Assembly: GCF_020037025.1 (NCBI RefSeq)
Contig: NZ_JAIQLH010000019.1
Coordinates: 1-64,000, forward strand
Direction of reading: 5' to 3'
DNA length: 64,000 nucleotides
Origin: Streptomyces huiliensis
GTDB taxonomy: Bacteria > Actinomycetota > Actinomycetes > Streptomycetales > Streptomycetaceae
The notes under the pieces were generated by a model that ran no database searches, was not told the origin of the DNA, and worked only from the letters and a program-made list of their open reading frames with translations. Made by a program: the position numbers and the translations under genes. The stretch's first letter is position 1; each line of letters starts with the position of its first letter. This document shows positions 55,196-63,872 of the stretch, piece after piece.

Positions 55196-55510
55196 TCAGC
55201 CGAACGACACTGCCGGCGCGGTGCCGCCCGCCAGGATCCGCCAGGCGGGCGCCCGCACCACCCTGCTCACCGGACCGGGCTTAGCCCCACGCCCTCCGGA
55301 GGGTAGCCCCATGGGCAGGTCGCCTCGCGCGTGGACGAGCCGGAGGCGCCGCGCGGCGTCACCGCCGGGCTCGGGGCCGATCAGTACCGCCGTGTTCTCG
55401 CCCGCGTCGGAGAACAACAGGTCCAACGGGTGTCCGCCCACCAGCGCGGTCCGTTTCAGGTCGGTGATGCCCCGGCCGGTCAGGTACCGCACACCGCTGG
55501 ACCCTGGCCC
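55196..55510 (-). pseudogene. 3' fragment of an unidentified gene
   Basis: The minus-strand frame ending at 55196 has protein-like sequence: VRYLTGRGITDLKRTALVGG, HPLDLLFSDAGENTAVLIGP and RRLRLVHARGDLPMG. Before about 55510 it turns into the antisense of the Hint fragment, so its 5' part seems to have been replaced at a recombination junction. Family not recognised. It is convergent with the beta-family gene. Confidence 0.4.
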
Positions 55511-55815
55511 GCGACCTGCCCCCCCGCACCAACCTCCGTACCAGTACTGAGGAAAACGTTCGGGTCGAGACCGACCGCTCGTATGGCCTCCGAGCACGTA
55601 CCTACAACCTCACCGTCGCCGAAGACCACACTTACTATGTGCTGGCCGACAAGGCTCCGGTGCTCGTTCACAACAGCGACTGCCCGATCTCGTCGAAATA
55701 CGGGGACATTACCGAGTCGGGCGGCGGATTACTACCGTCCAGGATCCAAGAAAAATGGACATCAAGATCAGGTTGGGTGAGGACTGATGGCAGAGATGGG
55801 CTCGATCGTGACTGA
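55490..55815 (+). pseudogene. C-terminal Hint/pretoxin remnant of a polymorphic toxin
   Basis: The plus-strand frame gives RWTLARDLPPRTNLRT, then RSYGLRARTYNLTVAEDHTYYVL and APVLVHNSDCPISS. These are the end of a Hint (hedgehog/intein) pretoxin domain: YNLTV.D.HTYYVL...PVLVHN is the standard C-terminal splice junction before the toxin tip of RHS/pretoxin proteins. Here the upstream RHS part is missing and only about 25-35 residues follow VHN, in frames that differ by one or two bases. The toxin has thus been mostly deleted. The immunity-like gene begins inside its 3' end. Confidence 0.75.
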
Positions 55816-56416
55816 CCGCAGCCAGTATCTGCGTGTTCGGTCTCATGCTGCGACCACCTTCGACCTTGACGCCAGGTTGCCCGGCCAGGTCTTCAAGAAG
55901 GACATAGGCGACTCACTGTTCTGTGAGTTCGATGCAGTCCTTACCCCGGAATTCTGGCCGGCGCTTTGCACGATGGCGCGGTGGTACGGCGACACATGCG
56001 TCGAACTGCTGGTTCTTGAACCGGAGTGCGACGCGTTCTATCTCGCGGATTATCGGATGTACCCGGCGATCTCGCTATCCGTCGAGGCCGGTGTGGATGA
56101 CTACTGGGCGGCGATCGGTCATGAGCCAGACGGCGACGTCATGGGGTCGATCGCGATTTCGGCGAACGTTATCGCCGTGACCGGCCCTTCCGGAAGGTGG
56201 GGATGCTGGGGTGAAAGAGACCCTGAGGTGGCAGTTTTCCGTGGTTTCCCGAGCGCAGCCGCTCAGAACGAATGGCGTACGCAGTTCGGGCCCTTCCTGG
56301 GAGTGTCGGAAGCGTTGCAGTCGTATCTTGCGCGGACATTCGCGGGCTGGACTGTGCCGGCTCAGTACGCCACAACCCTGACCGCCAACTACGGGCGTTC
56401 AAGCGGTAGACGGTAA
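55787..56416 (+). CDS. Orphan immunity-like protein
   Basis: This 209-aa cytoplasmic protein is rich in aromatic and acidic residues: FWPALCTMARWYGDTCVELLV, YLADYRMYPAISLSVEAGVDDYWAAIG, VFRGFPSAAAQNEWRTQFGPF. It is the first intact gene after the Hint remnant and has a GGTGAGGA ribosome-binding sequence 5 nt before the ATG at 55787. By position it is the immunity gene that once followed the toxin. No family is recognised. Keeping immunity after toxin loss is a known outcome in polymorphic toxin loci. It is followed by a terminator. Confidence 0.65.
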   Translation: MAEMGSIVTDRSQYLRVRSHAATTFDLDARLPGQVFKKDIGDSLFCEFDAVLTPEFWPALCTMARWYGDTCVELLVLEPECDAFYLADYRMYPAISLSVEAGVDDYWAAIGHEPDGDVMGSIAISANVIAVTGPSGRWGCWGERDPEVAVFRGFPSAAAQNEWRTQFGPFLGVSEALQSYLARTFAGWTVPAQYATTLTANYGRSSGRR

Positions 56417-56424
56417 TAATCTGT

Positions 56425-56458
56425 CGTTGGTTCCTGCCGAAAATGGCGGGAACCAACG
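56425..56458. terminator. Bidirectional terminator
   Basis: CGTTGGTTCC-t-GCC (56425-56438) pairs with GGC-g-GGAACCAACG (56445-56458), loop GAAAAT, between convergent genes. Confidence 0.8.
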
Positions 56459-56473
56459 CCTGTCTTCGTGCTG

Positions 56474-57994
56474 CTAGAAGAACCCAAGCTTCTTCGGGGA
56501 GTACGAGACGAGGAGGTTCTTCGTCTGCTGGTAGTGGGACAGCATCATGTGGTGGCCCTCGCGGCCGATGCCTGATTGTTTGTAGCCGCCGAAGGCGGCG
56601 TGGGCCGGGTACTGGTGGTAGCAGTTGGTCCAGACGCGGCCGGCCTGGAGGGTGCGGCCGGCGCGGTAGGCGGTGGTGCCGTCGCGGGTCCAGACGCCGG
56701 CGCCGAGGCCGTAGAGGGTGTCGTTGGCGAGGGCCATGGCGTCGTCGAAGTCGGTGAAGGGGGTGACGGCTACGACGGGGCCGAAGATCTCCTCCTGGAA
56801 AATGCGCATGCTGTTGGAGCCCTCGAAGATCGTGGGCTCGATGTAGTAGCCGCCCTTGAGGTCGCCGCCCGGGTCGAGGCGGTGGCCGCCGGTGAGGAGG
56901 CGGGCGCCTTCCTGTCTGCCGATGTCGAAGTAGGAGAGGATCTTCTCCAGTTGGTCGTTGGACGCCTGGGCGCCGATCATGGTGTCCGTGTCCAGGGGGT
57001 GGCCCGGGACGATCGCCTCGGTGCGGGCGATGCCCGCGGCGAGGAAGTCGGCGTAGTGGCCGCGCTGGATCAGGGCGCGGGACGGGCAGGTGCAGACCTC
57101 GCCCTGGTTGAGGGCGAACATGGTGAAGCCTTCAAGGGCCTTGTCGCGGAAGTCGTCGTCGGCGGAGACGTCGTCGAAGAAGATGTTGGGGCTCTTGCCG
57201 CCCAGTTCCAGGGTGACCGGGCGCAGGTTCTCCGAGGCGTACTGCATGATGAGGCGGCCGGTCGTGGTCTCGCCCGTGAACGCGATCTTGGCGACGCGCG
57301 GGCTGGAGGCCAGGGGTTTGCCCGCCTCCACGCCGAAGCCGTTGACGACGTTCAGCACTCCCGGAGGCAGGAGGTCGGCCACCAGGTCCAGCCAGACGTG
57401 GATCGACGCCGGTGTCTGCTCGGCCGGTTTGAGGACCACCGCGTTGCCCGCCGCCAGCGCCGGGGCCAGTTTCCAGGCCGCCATCAGGAGGGGGAAGTTC
57501 CAGGGGATGATCTGGGCGACCACGCCGAGCGGCTCGTGGAAGTGGTACGCGACGGTGTCCTCGTCCAGCTCGGACAGGCTGCCCTCCTGGGCCCGTAACG
57601 CGCCCGCGAAGTAGCGGAAGTGGTCGATGGCCAGGGGTATGTCGGCGGCCAGCGTCTCGCGGACGGGTTTGCCGTTCTCCCAGGATTCCGCGACGGCGAG
57701 GGCCTCCAGGTGTTCCTCCATGCGGTCCGCGATGCGGAGCAGGACCGCCGCCCGGTCGGCCGGTGCCGTGCGGCCCCACGCGGGGGCCGCTGCGTGCGCG
57801 GCGTCCAGGGCGCGCTCGACGTCCTCGGCGGTGCCCCGCGCGATCTCCGTGAAGGGCTCGCCGTTCACCGGCGTCGGGTTCTCGAAGTAGCCGCCCCGGG
57901 CGGGCGGTCGGTACTCGCCGCCGATCCAGTGGTCGTAGCGCGGGCGGTACGAGACGACGGCGTCGGGGGAGCCGGGGGACGCGTAACGGGCCAT
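56474..57994 (-). CDS. Aldehyde dehydrogenase, ExaC/AldA-type
   Basis: This 506-aa NAD-dependent enzyme oxidises aliphatic aldehydes such as acetaldehyde. The catalytic Glu is in [17 protein letters not shown] (about residue 265), the catalytic Cys in [18 protein letters not shown] (about 303), and the NAD-binding segment is [45 protein letters not shown] and the C-terminal tail [17 protein letters not shown]-type residues are the ExaC group mark. I start it at the ATG at 57994 with AAGGAGG upstream. DUF779, which often accompanies this enzyme, is at 38001 instead. A perfect palindrome lies 88 bp upstream. Confidence 0.93.
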   Translation of the reverse strand: MARYASPGSPDAVVSYRPRYDHWIGGEYRPPARGGYFENPTPVNGEPFTEIARGTAEDVERALDAAHAAAPAWGRTAPADRAAVLLRIADRMEEHLEALAVAESWENGKPVRETLAADIPLAIDHFRYFAGALRAQEGSLSELDEDTVAYHFHEPLGVVAQIIPWNFPLLMAAWKLAPALAAGNAVVLKPAEQTPASIHVWLDLVADLLPPGVLNVVNGFGVEAGKPLASSPRVAKIAFTGETTTGRLIMQYASENLRPVTLELGGKSPNIFFDDVSADDDFRDKALEGFTMFALNQGEVCTCPSRALIQRGHYADFLAAGIARTEAIVPGHPLDTDTMIGAQASNDQLEKILSYFDIGRQEGARLLTGGHRLDPGGDLKGGYYIEPTIFEGSNSMRIFQEEIFGPVVAVTPFTDFDDAMALANDTLYGLGAGVWTRDGTTAYRAGRTLQAGRVWTNCYHQYPAHAAFGGYKQSGIGREGHHMMLSHYQQTKNLLVSYSPKKLGFF

Positions 57995-58081
57995 GCGGCC
58001 AACCTCCTTGGGCACGGCCGCCCGTGCCGTCACGGGCGGCGACGCCGGATCGCTACCCACGGACGGCTTGCGGTAGGCCCC

Positions 58082-58104
58082 GATGATGTGGTGTACACAT
58101 CATC
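58082..58104 (+). promoter_or_regulatory. Perfect inverted repeat between aldehyde dehydrogenase and holin-like genes
   Basis: GATGATGTG-GTGTA-CACATCATC is a perfect palindrome with 9-bp arms and a 5-bp spacer. It lies 88 bp from the dehydrogenase start and 30 bp from the holin-like ATG. It has the size of a TetR- or GntR-type operator; the regulator is not in this window. Confidence 0.7.
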
Positions 58105-58133
58105 AGACCCCACCGAAAGAGACGGACGGACCC

Positions 58134-58418
58134 ATGAACAAGAAGGTGCTCGCCGACATAGCCGAACGGACCATCGCCGCCTACCTGACCACCTTCCTCG
58201 GCCTCCTCATCGCCGACGGGTTCGACCTGACCGACGTCTCCGCCCTCAAGGCCGCCGCCATCGCCTCCCTGCCCGCCGCCCTCTCGGTGATCAAGGGAGC
58301 GCTCGGACGGTACGTCGGCGACGACGACAGCGTGGCGTGGCTGCCCAGCCGGCGGCGGCGCAAGCGGGCCGCGGCGGGAGCGGGAGCGGGGGCGGGTGCG
58401 GGGAAGGCGTCCTCCTGA
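58134..58418 (+). CDS. Small phage r1t-holin-like membrane protein
   Basis: This 94-aa protein starts MNKKVLADIAERTIAAYLTT, with a transmembrane helix at about residues 12-30. A second hydrophobic stretch follows (ALKAAAIASLPAALSVIKGAL, about 39-59) and a basic Arg/Lys tail. The pattern matches Phage_r1t_holin-like small proteins found singly in many Streptomyces genomes. The frame opens earlier (58083), but that part runs through the palindrome and is not coding-like. GAGACGGACGGA upstream is a weak ribosome-binding site. No endolysin gene is adjacent. The Ala/Gly repeat GAGAGAGAGK near the end is low-complexity. Confidence 0.75.
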   Translation: MNKKVLADIAERTIAAYLTTFLGLLIADGFDLTDVSALKAAAIASLPAALSVIKGALGRYVGDDDSVAWLPSRRRRKRAAAGAGAGAGAGKASS

Positions 58419-58452
58419 CGGATCGGCGAGTAAGGAAGCTGGACGACAAGGG

Positions 58453-61194
58453 TCAGCTTCCTACCCCGTACCGCTCCGCCGCCTCCCGTACCGTCTCCGG
58501 CTTCACCTCGCCCCGGCGCCGCAGCGCGTCCAGCGCGGCCACCGCGATCGACCCCGGGTCGACGCCGAAGTGCCGGCGGGCCGCCTCCCGGGTGTCCGAG
58601 AGTCCGAAACCGTCCGTGCCGAGGGACGTCCAGTCCTGCTCCACCCACGGCGCGATCTGGTCGGGAACCGCTCGCATCCAGTCGCTGACCGCCAACACCG
58701 GTCCCGGAGCGCCGTGCAGGGCCCGCGTGATGTACGGGATCCGGTCCTCGCCCGGTACGGCGCCCCGCAGCCGGGCCGCGTCGCAGGCCAGGGCGTCGCG
58801 GCGGAGCTCCGTCCAGGACGGCGCGGACCAGACGTCGGCGGCCACGCCCCAGTCGTCGGCGAGCAGCCGCTGGGCGTCCAGGGCCCAGTGGACGGCCGTG
58901 CCGGAGGAGAGCAGCTGCAGGCGGGGGGCCTCGGCGGGCAGGCCGTCCGCCTCCCGGTAGCGGTAGAGGCCCTTGAGGATCCCCTCCTCCACCCCGGGCG
59001 GCATCGGCGGCTGCGCTTTGGGCTCGTTGTAGACGGTCAGGTAGTAGAAGACGTTCTCGGAGTCGGGGCCGAACGCGTCCGATCCGAACGCGTCCGGTCC
59101 GAACATCCGCCGCAGGCCCTCGCGCACGATCACCCCCACCTCGTACGCGAACGCCGGGTCGTACGCGACCGCCGGGTCGTACGCGACCGCCGGGTCGTAC
59201 GCGACCGCCGCCGGGTTGGTGGAGGCGATCAGGTGCGAGTGCCCGTCGGCGTGCTGGAGGCCCTCGCCGGTCATCGTCGTGCGGCCGGCGGTCGCCCCGA
59301 TGATGAAACCGCGCCCCAACTGATCGGCGAGCGCCCAGAACTGATCAGCCGTGCGCTGCCAGCCGAACATCGAGTAGAAGATGTAGAACGGGATCACGGG
59401 CTCGCCGTGTGTCGCGTACGACGTCGCCGCCGCCGTGAAGGAGGCCAGCGAACCCGCCTCCGTGATCCCCTCGTTGAGGATCTGGCCGTCCCTCGCCTCC
59501 CGGTAGTACAGGAGCTGGTCGCGGTCGACGGGGTCGTACGTCTGCCCGGACGGCGAGTAGAGGCCCGCCGACGGGAACAGGGACTCCATGCCGAAGGTCC
59601 GGGCCTCGTCCGGGACCACCGGGACCCAGCGCCGGCCGGTCCCCTCCTCCCGCATCAGGTCCTTGACCAGCCGGACGAACGCCATGGTGGTGGCGATCTC
59701 CTGGTTCCCCGAGCCCTTCGCCAGGGCCTCGAACGGCCTGGGCCCCGGCTCCGGCAGCGCCGCGGCCGTCACCCTGCGGGCCGGGGCCGGGCCGCCGAGC
59801 GCCGCGCGGCGCTCGCGCAGGTACCGGACCTCGGGGGAGTCCTCGCCGGGGTGGGCGTACGGCGGCAGGCCACCGCCCAGGTCCCGGTCGGGGATGGGCA
59901 GTTCGAGCAGGTCCCGCAGGGCGCGGAACTCCTCGCCCGTCAGCTTCTTCATCTGGTGGTTGGCGTTCCGGGACGCGAAGCCCGGGCCGAGCGTGTGCCC
60001 CTTGACCGTCTGCACGAGGACGACGGTCGGCGCGCCCCGGTGCTCGACGGCCGCCCGGTACGCGGCGTAGACCTTCCGCGGCTCGTGCCCCGCGCGGGAC
60101 GCACCGAACAGCTCCAGCAACTCCGCGTCGCCCAGTTCGGCGCCGAGCGCCCGCAGCGCCGGGTCGGAGCCGGAGAAGCCGAAGAAGTGGTCGCGGACGT
60201 AGCCGGCGTCCCGGGTCGCGTACGTCTGGAACTGGGCGTCCGGGACCTCGCCCAGCCGGCGGACGAGCGCGCCGGTGGTGTCCCGGGCGAGGACGCCGTC
60301 CCACGCCGCGCCCCACAGGGCCTTCACGACGTGCCAGCCCGCCGCCCGGAACTGCGCCTCCAACTCCTGCACGATCTTGAAGTTGGGGCGGACGGGCCCG
60401 TCGAGGCGCTGGAGGTTGCAGTTGACGACGAAGGTGAGGTTGTCCAGGCGTTCGCGTGCGGCGAGGGCGAGGGCGGCGGTCGACTCGGGCTCGTCCATCT
60501 CGCCGTCGCCGAGGAACGCCCACACCCGGGAGCGCGAGGTGTCCTTGATGCCGCGGTGCTCCAGGTAACGGTTGAAGCGCGCCTGGTAGATCGCGGAGAG
60601 CGGGCCCAGCCCCATGGACACCGTGGGGAACTCCCAGAACCAGGGCAGCCGGCGCGGGTGCGGATACGACGGCAGTCCGTCGCCGCCCGCCTCCTGGCGG
60701 AAGCGGTCGAGCCGGTCCGCGCCGATCCGGCCCTCCAGGAAGGCGCGGGCGTAGACGCCGGGGGAGGCGTGGCCCTGGAGGAACAGCTGGTCGCCGCTGC
60801 CGTCGGCCTCCTTGCCGCGGAAGAAGTGCTGGAACCCCGTCTCGTAGAGCCAGGCGGCCGAGGCGTACGTCGCGATGTGGCCGCCGAGCCCGGCGCGCTG
60901 GTTGCCGCGGCTCACCATGACGGCCGCGTTCCACCGGTTCCAGGCGGTGACGCGGCGTTCCAGGTCCGCGTCGCCGGGGTGGTCCGGTTCCTCGGCGGTG
61001 GGGATGGTGTTGACGTACGGGGTCTCCGGGAGCCGTGGGAGGTCCACGCCGGTCCGCGCGGCGTGCTCCGCCATCCGCCGCAGCAGGTACGCGGCCCGGT
61101 GCGGGCCGCCGGTCCGGACGGCGGCGTCCAGGGACTCCAGCCACTCGGCGACCTCCGCCGGGTCACGGTCGGGCAGCTGGTCGAGCTGGGACAT
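58453..61194 (-). CDS. aceE: Pyruvate dehydrogenase E1 component, homodimeric
   Basis: This 913-aa ThDP-dependent E1 of the pyruvate dehydrogenase complex makes acetyl groups from pyruvate for the E2 lipoyl domain. Visible marks are [22 protein letters not shown] (about 140-161), the ThDP-binding [23 protein letters not shown] (about 243-265), RAALGG and [28 protein letters not shown] (about 715-742). It ends in [25 protein letters not shown]. An in-frame insertion, (VAYDP A)x3 at about 660-682 and a [12 protein letters not shown] stretch nearby, is encoded by tandem repeats. ATG at 61194. A perfect operator-like palindrome is 128 bp upstream. Confidence 0.95.
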   Translation of the reverse strand: MSQLDQLPDRDPAEVAEWLESLDAAVRTGGPHRAAYLLRRMAEHAARTGVDLPRLPETPYVNTIPTAEEPDHPGDADLERRVTAWNRWNAAVMVSRGNQRAGLGGHIATYASAAWLYETGFQHFFRGKEADGSGDQLFLQGHASPGVYARAFLEGRIGADRLDRFRQEAGGDGLPSYPHPRRLPWFWEFPTVSMGLGPLSAIYQARFNRYLEHRGIKDTSRSRVWAFLGDGEMDEPESTAALALAARERLDNLTFVVNCNLQRLDGPVRPNFKIVQELEAQFRAAGWHVVKALWGAAWDGVLARDTTGALVRRLGEVPDAQFQTYATRDAGYVRDHFFGFSGSDPALRALGAELGDAELLELFGASRAGHEPRKVYAAYRAAVEHRGAPTVVLVQTVKGHTLGPGFASRNANHQMKKLTGEEFRALRDLLELPIPDRDLGGGLPPYAHPGEDSPEVRYLRERRAALGGPAPARRVTAAALPEPGPRPFEALAKGSGNQEIATTMAFVRLVKDLMREEGTGRRWVPVVPDEARTFGMESLFPSAGLYSPSGQTYDPVDRDQLLYYREARDGQILNEGITEAGSLASFTAAATSYATHGEPVIPFYIFYSMFGWQRTADQFWALADQLGRGFIIGATAGRTTMTGEGLQHADGHSHLIASTNPAAVAYDPAVAYDPAVAYDPAFAYEVGVIVREGLRRMFGPDAFGSDAFGPDSENVFYYLTVYNEPKAQPPMPPGVEEGILKGLYRYREADGLPAEAPRLQLLSSGTAVHWALDAQRLLADDWGVAADVWSAPSWTELRRDALACDAARLRGAVPGEDRIPYITRALHGAPGPVLAVSDWMRAVPDQIAPWVEQDWTSLGTDGFGLSDTREAARRHFGVDPGSIAVAALDALRRRGEVKPETVREAAERYGVGS
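59152..59211 (-). repeat. 18-bp tandem repeat inside aceE
   Basis: CGCCGGGTCGTACGCGAC is repeated three times in a row, with a partial fourth copy. It is in frame and encodes VAYDPA units. A second small duplication of CCGAACGCGTCCG units lies at 59069-59106 ([11 protein letters not shown]). Confidence 0.85.
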
Positions 61195-61727
61195 GGGTGA
61201 TCCCCTTTCGCGTTCCCGGTGCGATGCCGCCGGGAGGGTGTTCCGGTGAGCGGAAGATGTATTCCGGCGACAGTCGACGCTAGGTGGGTGCCGCGGGCCT
61301 GGTCAACGGTTACTGGTGAGTAATGATCGATGATCGATCATTTAGAGAAGGTGAAGGTGAACTCGAGAAGGTGAAGGCGAAGCGGAAGCGCTCCTTTCAC
61401 ACGGGGTGTGACCGCCGCACTCCAAGCCGGCCCCCGCACACGTTCCGGGCCGTCCGCCCGGCGGGTGACACTGAGCCTGCGAGTCCCACTGGCGCGACGG
61501 GACCGGACTGCCGGTCTTCCCCCCGAGCCGGCGGCCCGCCGCCCCGTACCGCCGGGCGGACGGTACGGGGCGGAGCCGCGCCCCTGGGGAACGAAGGGGC
61601 CCGTGCGACGGGGGAGCGACCGGGGGCGACGGACGGCGACGGAGGACGACGGAAGAAGGGGCCGAACGCGCGAACATGCGCACCCCGCCGTCGCGCCGCG
61701 CGGCGCGGGTGCAACGATGTGCACGTC
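61195..61727. other. 533-bp divergent region between aceE and the Met/His-rich membrane protein
   Basis: The aceE-proximal part contains the palindrome at 61322-61342 and a pair of GAGAAGGTGAAGG direct repeats (61345 and 61366). The remaining 350 bp are very G/C-rich and hold no convincing gene or structure. Confidence 0.5.
61322..61342 (-). promoter_or_regulatory. Perfect palindromic operator candidate upstream of aceE
   Basis: AATGATCGAT-G-ATCGATCATT has 10-bp perfect arms around one base. It sits 128 bp upstream of the aceE ATG in an A/T-rich patch where a promoter is likely. The geometry suits a GntR-family (PdhR-like) or similar dimeric repressor. The regulator is not nearby. Confidence 0.65.
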
Positions 61728-62585
61728 ATGAGTGCAGCACAGCAGGCGGGGCAGGCACCGCGCGCACTGCGGGCCGCGATGTTCGCGGCGGTCTGCGTGC
61801 TGCTCGCCGCGCTCGGCCACGCCCTCATGTCCGGGACCGACGTCCCGTGGTGGGCGATCGTCGCCGCGCTGTCCGGCACGGGCGGCTGCGCCTGGTTCCT
61901 CGCCGGACGCGAACGCGGACCGCTGCTCATCACCCTCGCCACCGTCGGCGCCCAGACGGCGCTGCACTTCTTCTTCACGCTGGCCCAGCTCGTCTCCGAG
62001 GCGGGGGCCCGGGCGGGAGGCGCCGGGGGCCACGGCGCGGGCGCCCAGCCGTCGCCGAGCTTCTTCTCCCGGCTGACCTGCGGCGCCGTCCCGAGGACGG
62101 ACCTCGGCGGGGGCGCGGGGGACGGTACGGCGATGGGCGGCATGCTCGCGGACGGCACGTCGCCCGGCGGGACCCCGTCGTCCGGCGGCACGTCCCTGTC
62201 CATGGGGGCCATGGACGGCGCGGACGGCATGAGCGGCATGAGCGCGACGGACGGCATGGACGGCATGCACGGCATGCACATGGACATGCTGGGCATCCAC
62301 GGCCTCCACGGACCCGTCGGCATGTGGTCCGCGCACGTGCTCGTCGCCCTGATCTGCGGCCTCTGGCTGTCCGGCGGCGAACAGGGCGCCTTCCGGCTCG
62401 GACGGGCCGTCGGCGCCCGCCTCTTCGCCCCGCTGCTCCTCCTCTTCGGCGACCCGGCCCCCGGCCCGCGGCCCCCGCGAATCCGCGCCGGCCTGGGCCG
62501 TGCCGCCCAGCGGCTGCGCCGGCTGCTGTACGCGTACGCCCTGATCACCCGGGGTCCACCCGCCGCCCTCGCCGTCGGCCGCTGA
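61728..62585 (+). CDS. Met/His-rich integral membrane protein
   Basis: This 285-aa protein has about five hydrophobic segments: AAMFAAVCVLLAALGHALM, AIVAALSGTGGCAWFLA, LLITLATVGAQTALHFFFTLAQ, VGMWSAHVLVALICGLWLS and FAPLLLLFGD. Between helices three and four is a loop of about 100 residues with many Met and His (MGGMLADG, GMSGMSATDGMDGMHGMHMDMLGIHGLHG). This resembles Met/His metal-binding stretches of copper-handling proteins. Histidines also lie in the helices (GHAL, LHFFF). ATG at 61728. It precedes an anti-sigma/ECF sigma pair, but a regulatory link is inference. I do not recognise a named family. Confidence 0.75.
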   Translation: MSAAQQAGQAPRALRAAMFAAVCVLLAALGHALMSGTDVPWWAIVAALSGTGGCAWFLAGRERGPLLITLATVGAQTALHFFFTLAQLVSEAGARAGGAGGHGAGAQPSPSFFSRLTCGAVPRTDLGGGAGDGTAMGGMLADGTSPGGTPSSGGTSLSMGAMDGADGMSGMSATDGMDGMHGMHMDMLGIHGLHGPVGMWSAHVLVALICGLWLSGGEQGAFRLGRAVGARLFAPLLLLFGDPAPGPRPPRIRAGLGRAAQRLRRLLYAYALITRGPPAALAVGR

Positions 62586-62768
62586 ACCCCCGACCACCCA
62601 CCCCCGTCCGCCCGGTCGTCCCGCGCGGACCCCTCGGGTGCCTTGCGGGGTGCTTCCGCCGACGGCCGCCGGACAGGCCGTGACACGTTCCCGGGCCGTC
62701 CGCCGCCCCGCGGCCGGACGCCCGGATTCCAGGAAGGACCCCGGGCAATGACCCCTGCCCGCAACCAG

Positions 62769-62789
62769 GACGTGCCGCGACGGCACGTC
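62769..62789. terminator. Hairpin between membrane protein and anti-sigma genes
   Basis: GACGTGCCG-CGA-CGGCACGTC is a perfect 9-bp hairpin in the 280-bp gap between these convergent genes. It could terminate either of them. Confidence 0.5.
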
Positions 62790-62864
62790 CCTCCCTCGGC
62801 CGCCGCGCCGAACGGGAACCGACCCGCCGACGCCGCGCCGAACGGGATCCGCTCAGCCGACCGC

Positions 62865-63041
62865 TCAGCCGACGCCGAGCCGCGCGGCCAGCACCTTCAG
62901 CCGGCGGGCCCGTTCGCCCCACCGGTGGCAGGCCGCACAGCCCCGTACATGCGTCTCCAGCGCCACACAGGTGACGCCCGGCGGGGGTGCCTCGCCGTCG
63001 ATGCGGGCGGACAGGGCGGTACGTACGTCGCTGCAGTGCAC
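62865..63041 (-). CDS. Small zinc-finger anti-sigma factor (zf-HC2/ZAS type)
   Basis: This 58-aa soluble protein has the ZAS motif His-x3-Cys-x2-Cys in ETHVRGCAACHRW (about residues 28-40) and an N-terminal Cys in MHCSDVRTALSARIDGEA. ZAS domains hold an ECF sigma factor inactive and release it on redox or metal stress. There is no transmembrane segment, so it is cytoplasmic. GTG start at 63041. It is divergent from the sigma factor gene at 63103 with only 61 bp between, rather than downstream in the same operon. The short length is near the minimal domain. Confidence 0.8.
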   Translation of the reverse strand: MHCSDVRTALSARIDGEAPPPGVTCVALETHVRGCAACHRWGERARRLKVLAARLGVG

Positions 63042-63102
63042 CCGGCCATCGTCCCCGGCACCGGCCCGCGCCGGTCCACCGCCCCCCGCGCGGGAGGCCG
63101 CC

Positions 63103-63699
63103 GTGCGTGACGACGAGACGGTCACCGCTTGGGCGCTGGCCGCCCGCGGCGGCGACGCCGACGCGGTGGAACGGTTCATCCGCGCCACGCAGACCGACGT
63201 CCGCCGGTACGTGGCCCGGCTGAGCAACGACCCGCAGGGCGCGGACGACCTGGTACAGGAGACGTACCTGCGCGCCCTGCGCTCGCTGCCGCGCTTCGAA
63301 GGGCGGTCCTCCGCCCGGACCTGGCTGCTGTCCATCGCCCGGCGCACGGTCGTCGACCGGCTCCGCTTCCTCGCGGCCCGGCCGCGGCTGTCGGACACGG
63401 ACGACTGGCAGTCGGCGGCGGAGCGCACCCAGTCCGCCGTCCTGCCCGGTTTCGACGAGGGCGTCGCCCTGTCGCAGCTGCTCGACCGGCTGCCCTACGA
63501 GCGCCGCGAGGCCTTCGTCCTGACCCAGCTGCTCGGCCTGCCGTACGCGGAGGCGGCACTGGTCGCGGGCTGCCCGATCGGCACCGTCCGCTCGCGCGTG
63601 GCGCGGGCGCGGGAGGCGCTGATCGACCAGCTGGAGACGGCCGAACGGGAGAGCGCGGCGCGGATGCCGGTCCTGGCCGGGGCGGGGGCCGGCTGCTGA
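63103..63699 (+). CDS. ECF-type RNA polymerase sigma factor
   Basis: This 198-aa sigma-70-family factor has region 2 at about residues 20-90 (IRATQTDVRRYVARLSNDPQ, ADDLVQETYLRALRSLPRFEGRSSARTWLLSIARRTVVDRLR). Region 4 is at about 125-180 (LLDRLPYERREAFVLTQLLGLPYAEAALVAGCPIGTVRSRVARAREAL). GTG at 63103 with GGGAGG 5 nt upstream. It is presumably held by the divergent zinc anti-sigma protein. The Met/His-rich membrane protein 0.5 kb away is a candidate target or signal source. Ends in a short Ala/Gly tail. Confidence 0.92.
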   Translation: MRDDETVTAWALAARGGDADAVERFIRATQTDVRRYVARLSNDPQGADDLVQETYLRALRSLPRFEGRSSARTWLLSIARRTVVDRLRFLAARPRLSDTDDWQSAAERTQSAVLPGFDEGVALSQLLDRLPYERREAFVLTQLLGLPYAEAALVAGCPIGTVRSRVARAREALIDQLETAERESAARMPVLAGAGAGC

Positions 63700-63730
63700 C
63701 CCGTCCGGCGGGCGTCGGAGGCGCGACGGC

Positions 63731-63762
63731 GCGCCGCCCCGGGGGGCTTCCCGGGGCGGCGC
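63731..63762 (+). terminator. Terminator after the sigma factor gene
   Basis: GCGCCGCCCCGGG (63731-63743) pairs perfectly with CCCGGGGCGGCGC (63750-63762), 32 bp after the stop. Confidence 0.8.
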
Positions 63763-63872
63763 ACCGGCAGCCGCTGCCGGTCCGGGGGCCGGGGCCGTCC
63801 CCGGTCCTCAGGCCCCGGTCCGGGCTCAGGCCGCGGCCCCGGTGCGGGCCGGGCCGCGGCCTTGACGGCGGG

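Noticed and set aside
58396-61200. Very long open frame opposite aceE (over 900 codons)
   Set aside because: It is the mirror of aceE codon bias; its protein is Arg/Gly/Val-rich low-complexity with no family features.
62748-63110. Possible small gene with AGGAAGGA before ATG 62748
   Set aside because: It runs antisense through the zinc anti-sigma gene and loses coding character after 40 codons; the hairpin at 62769 lies inside it.
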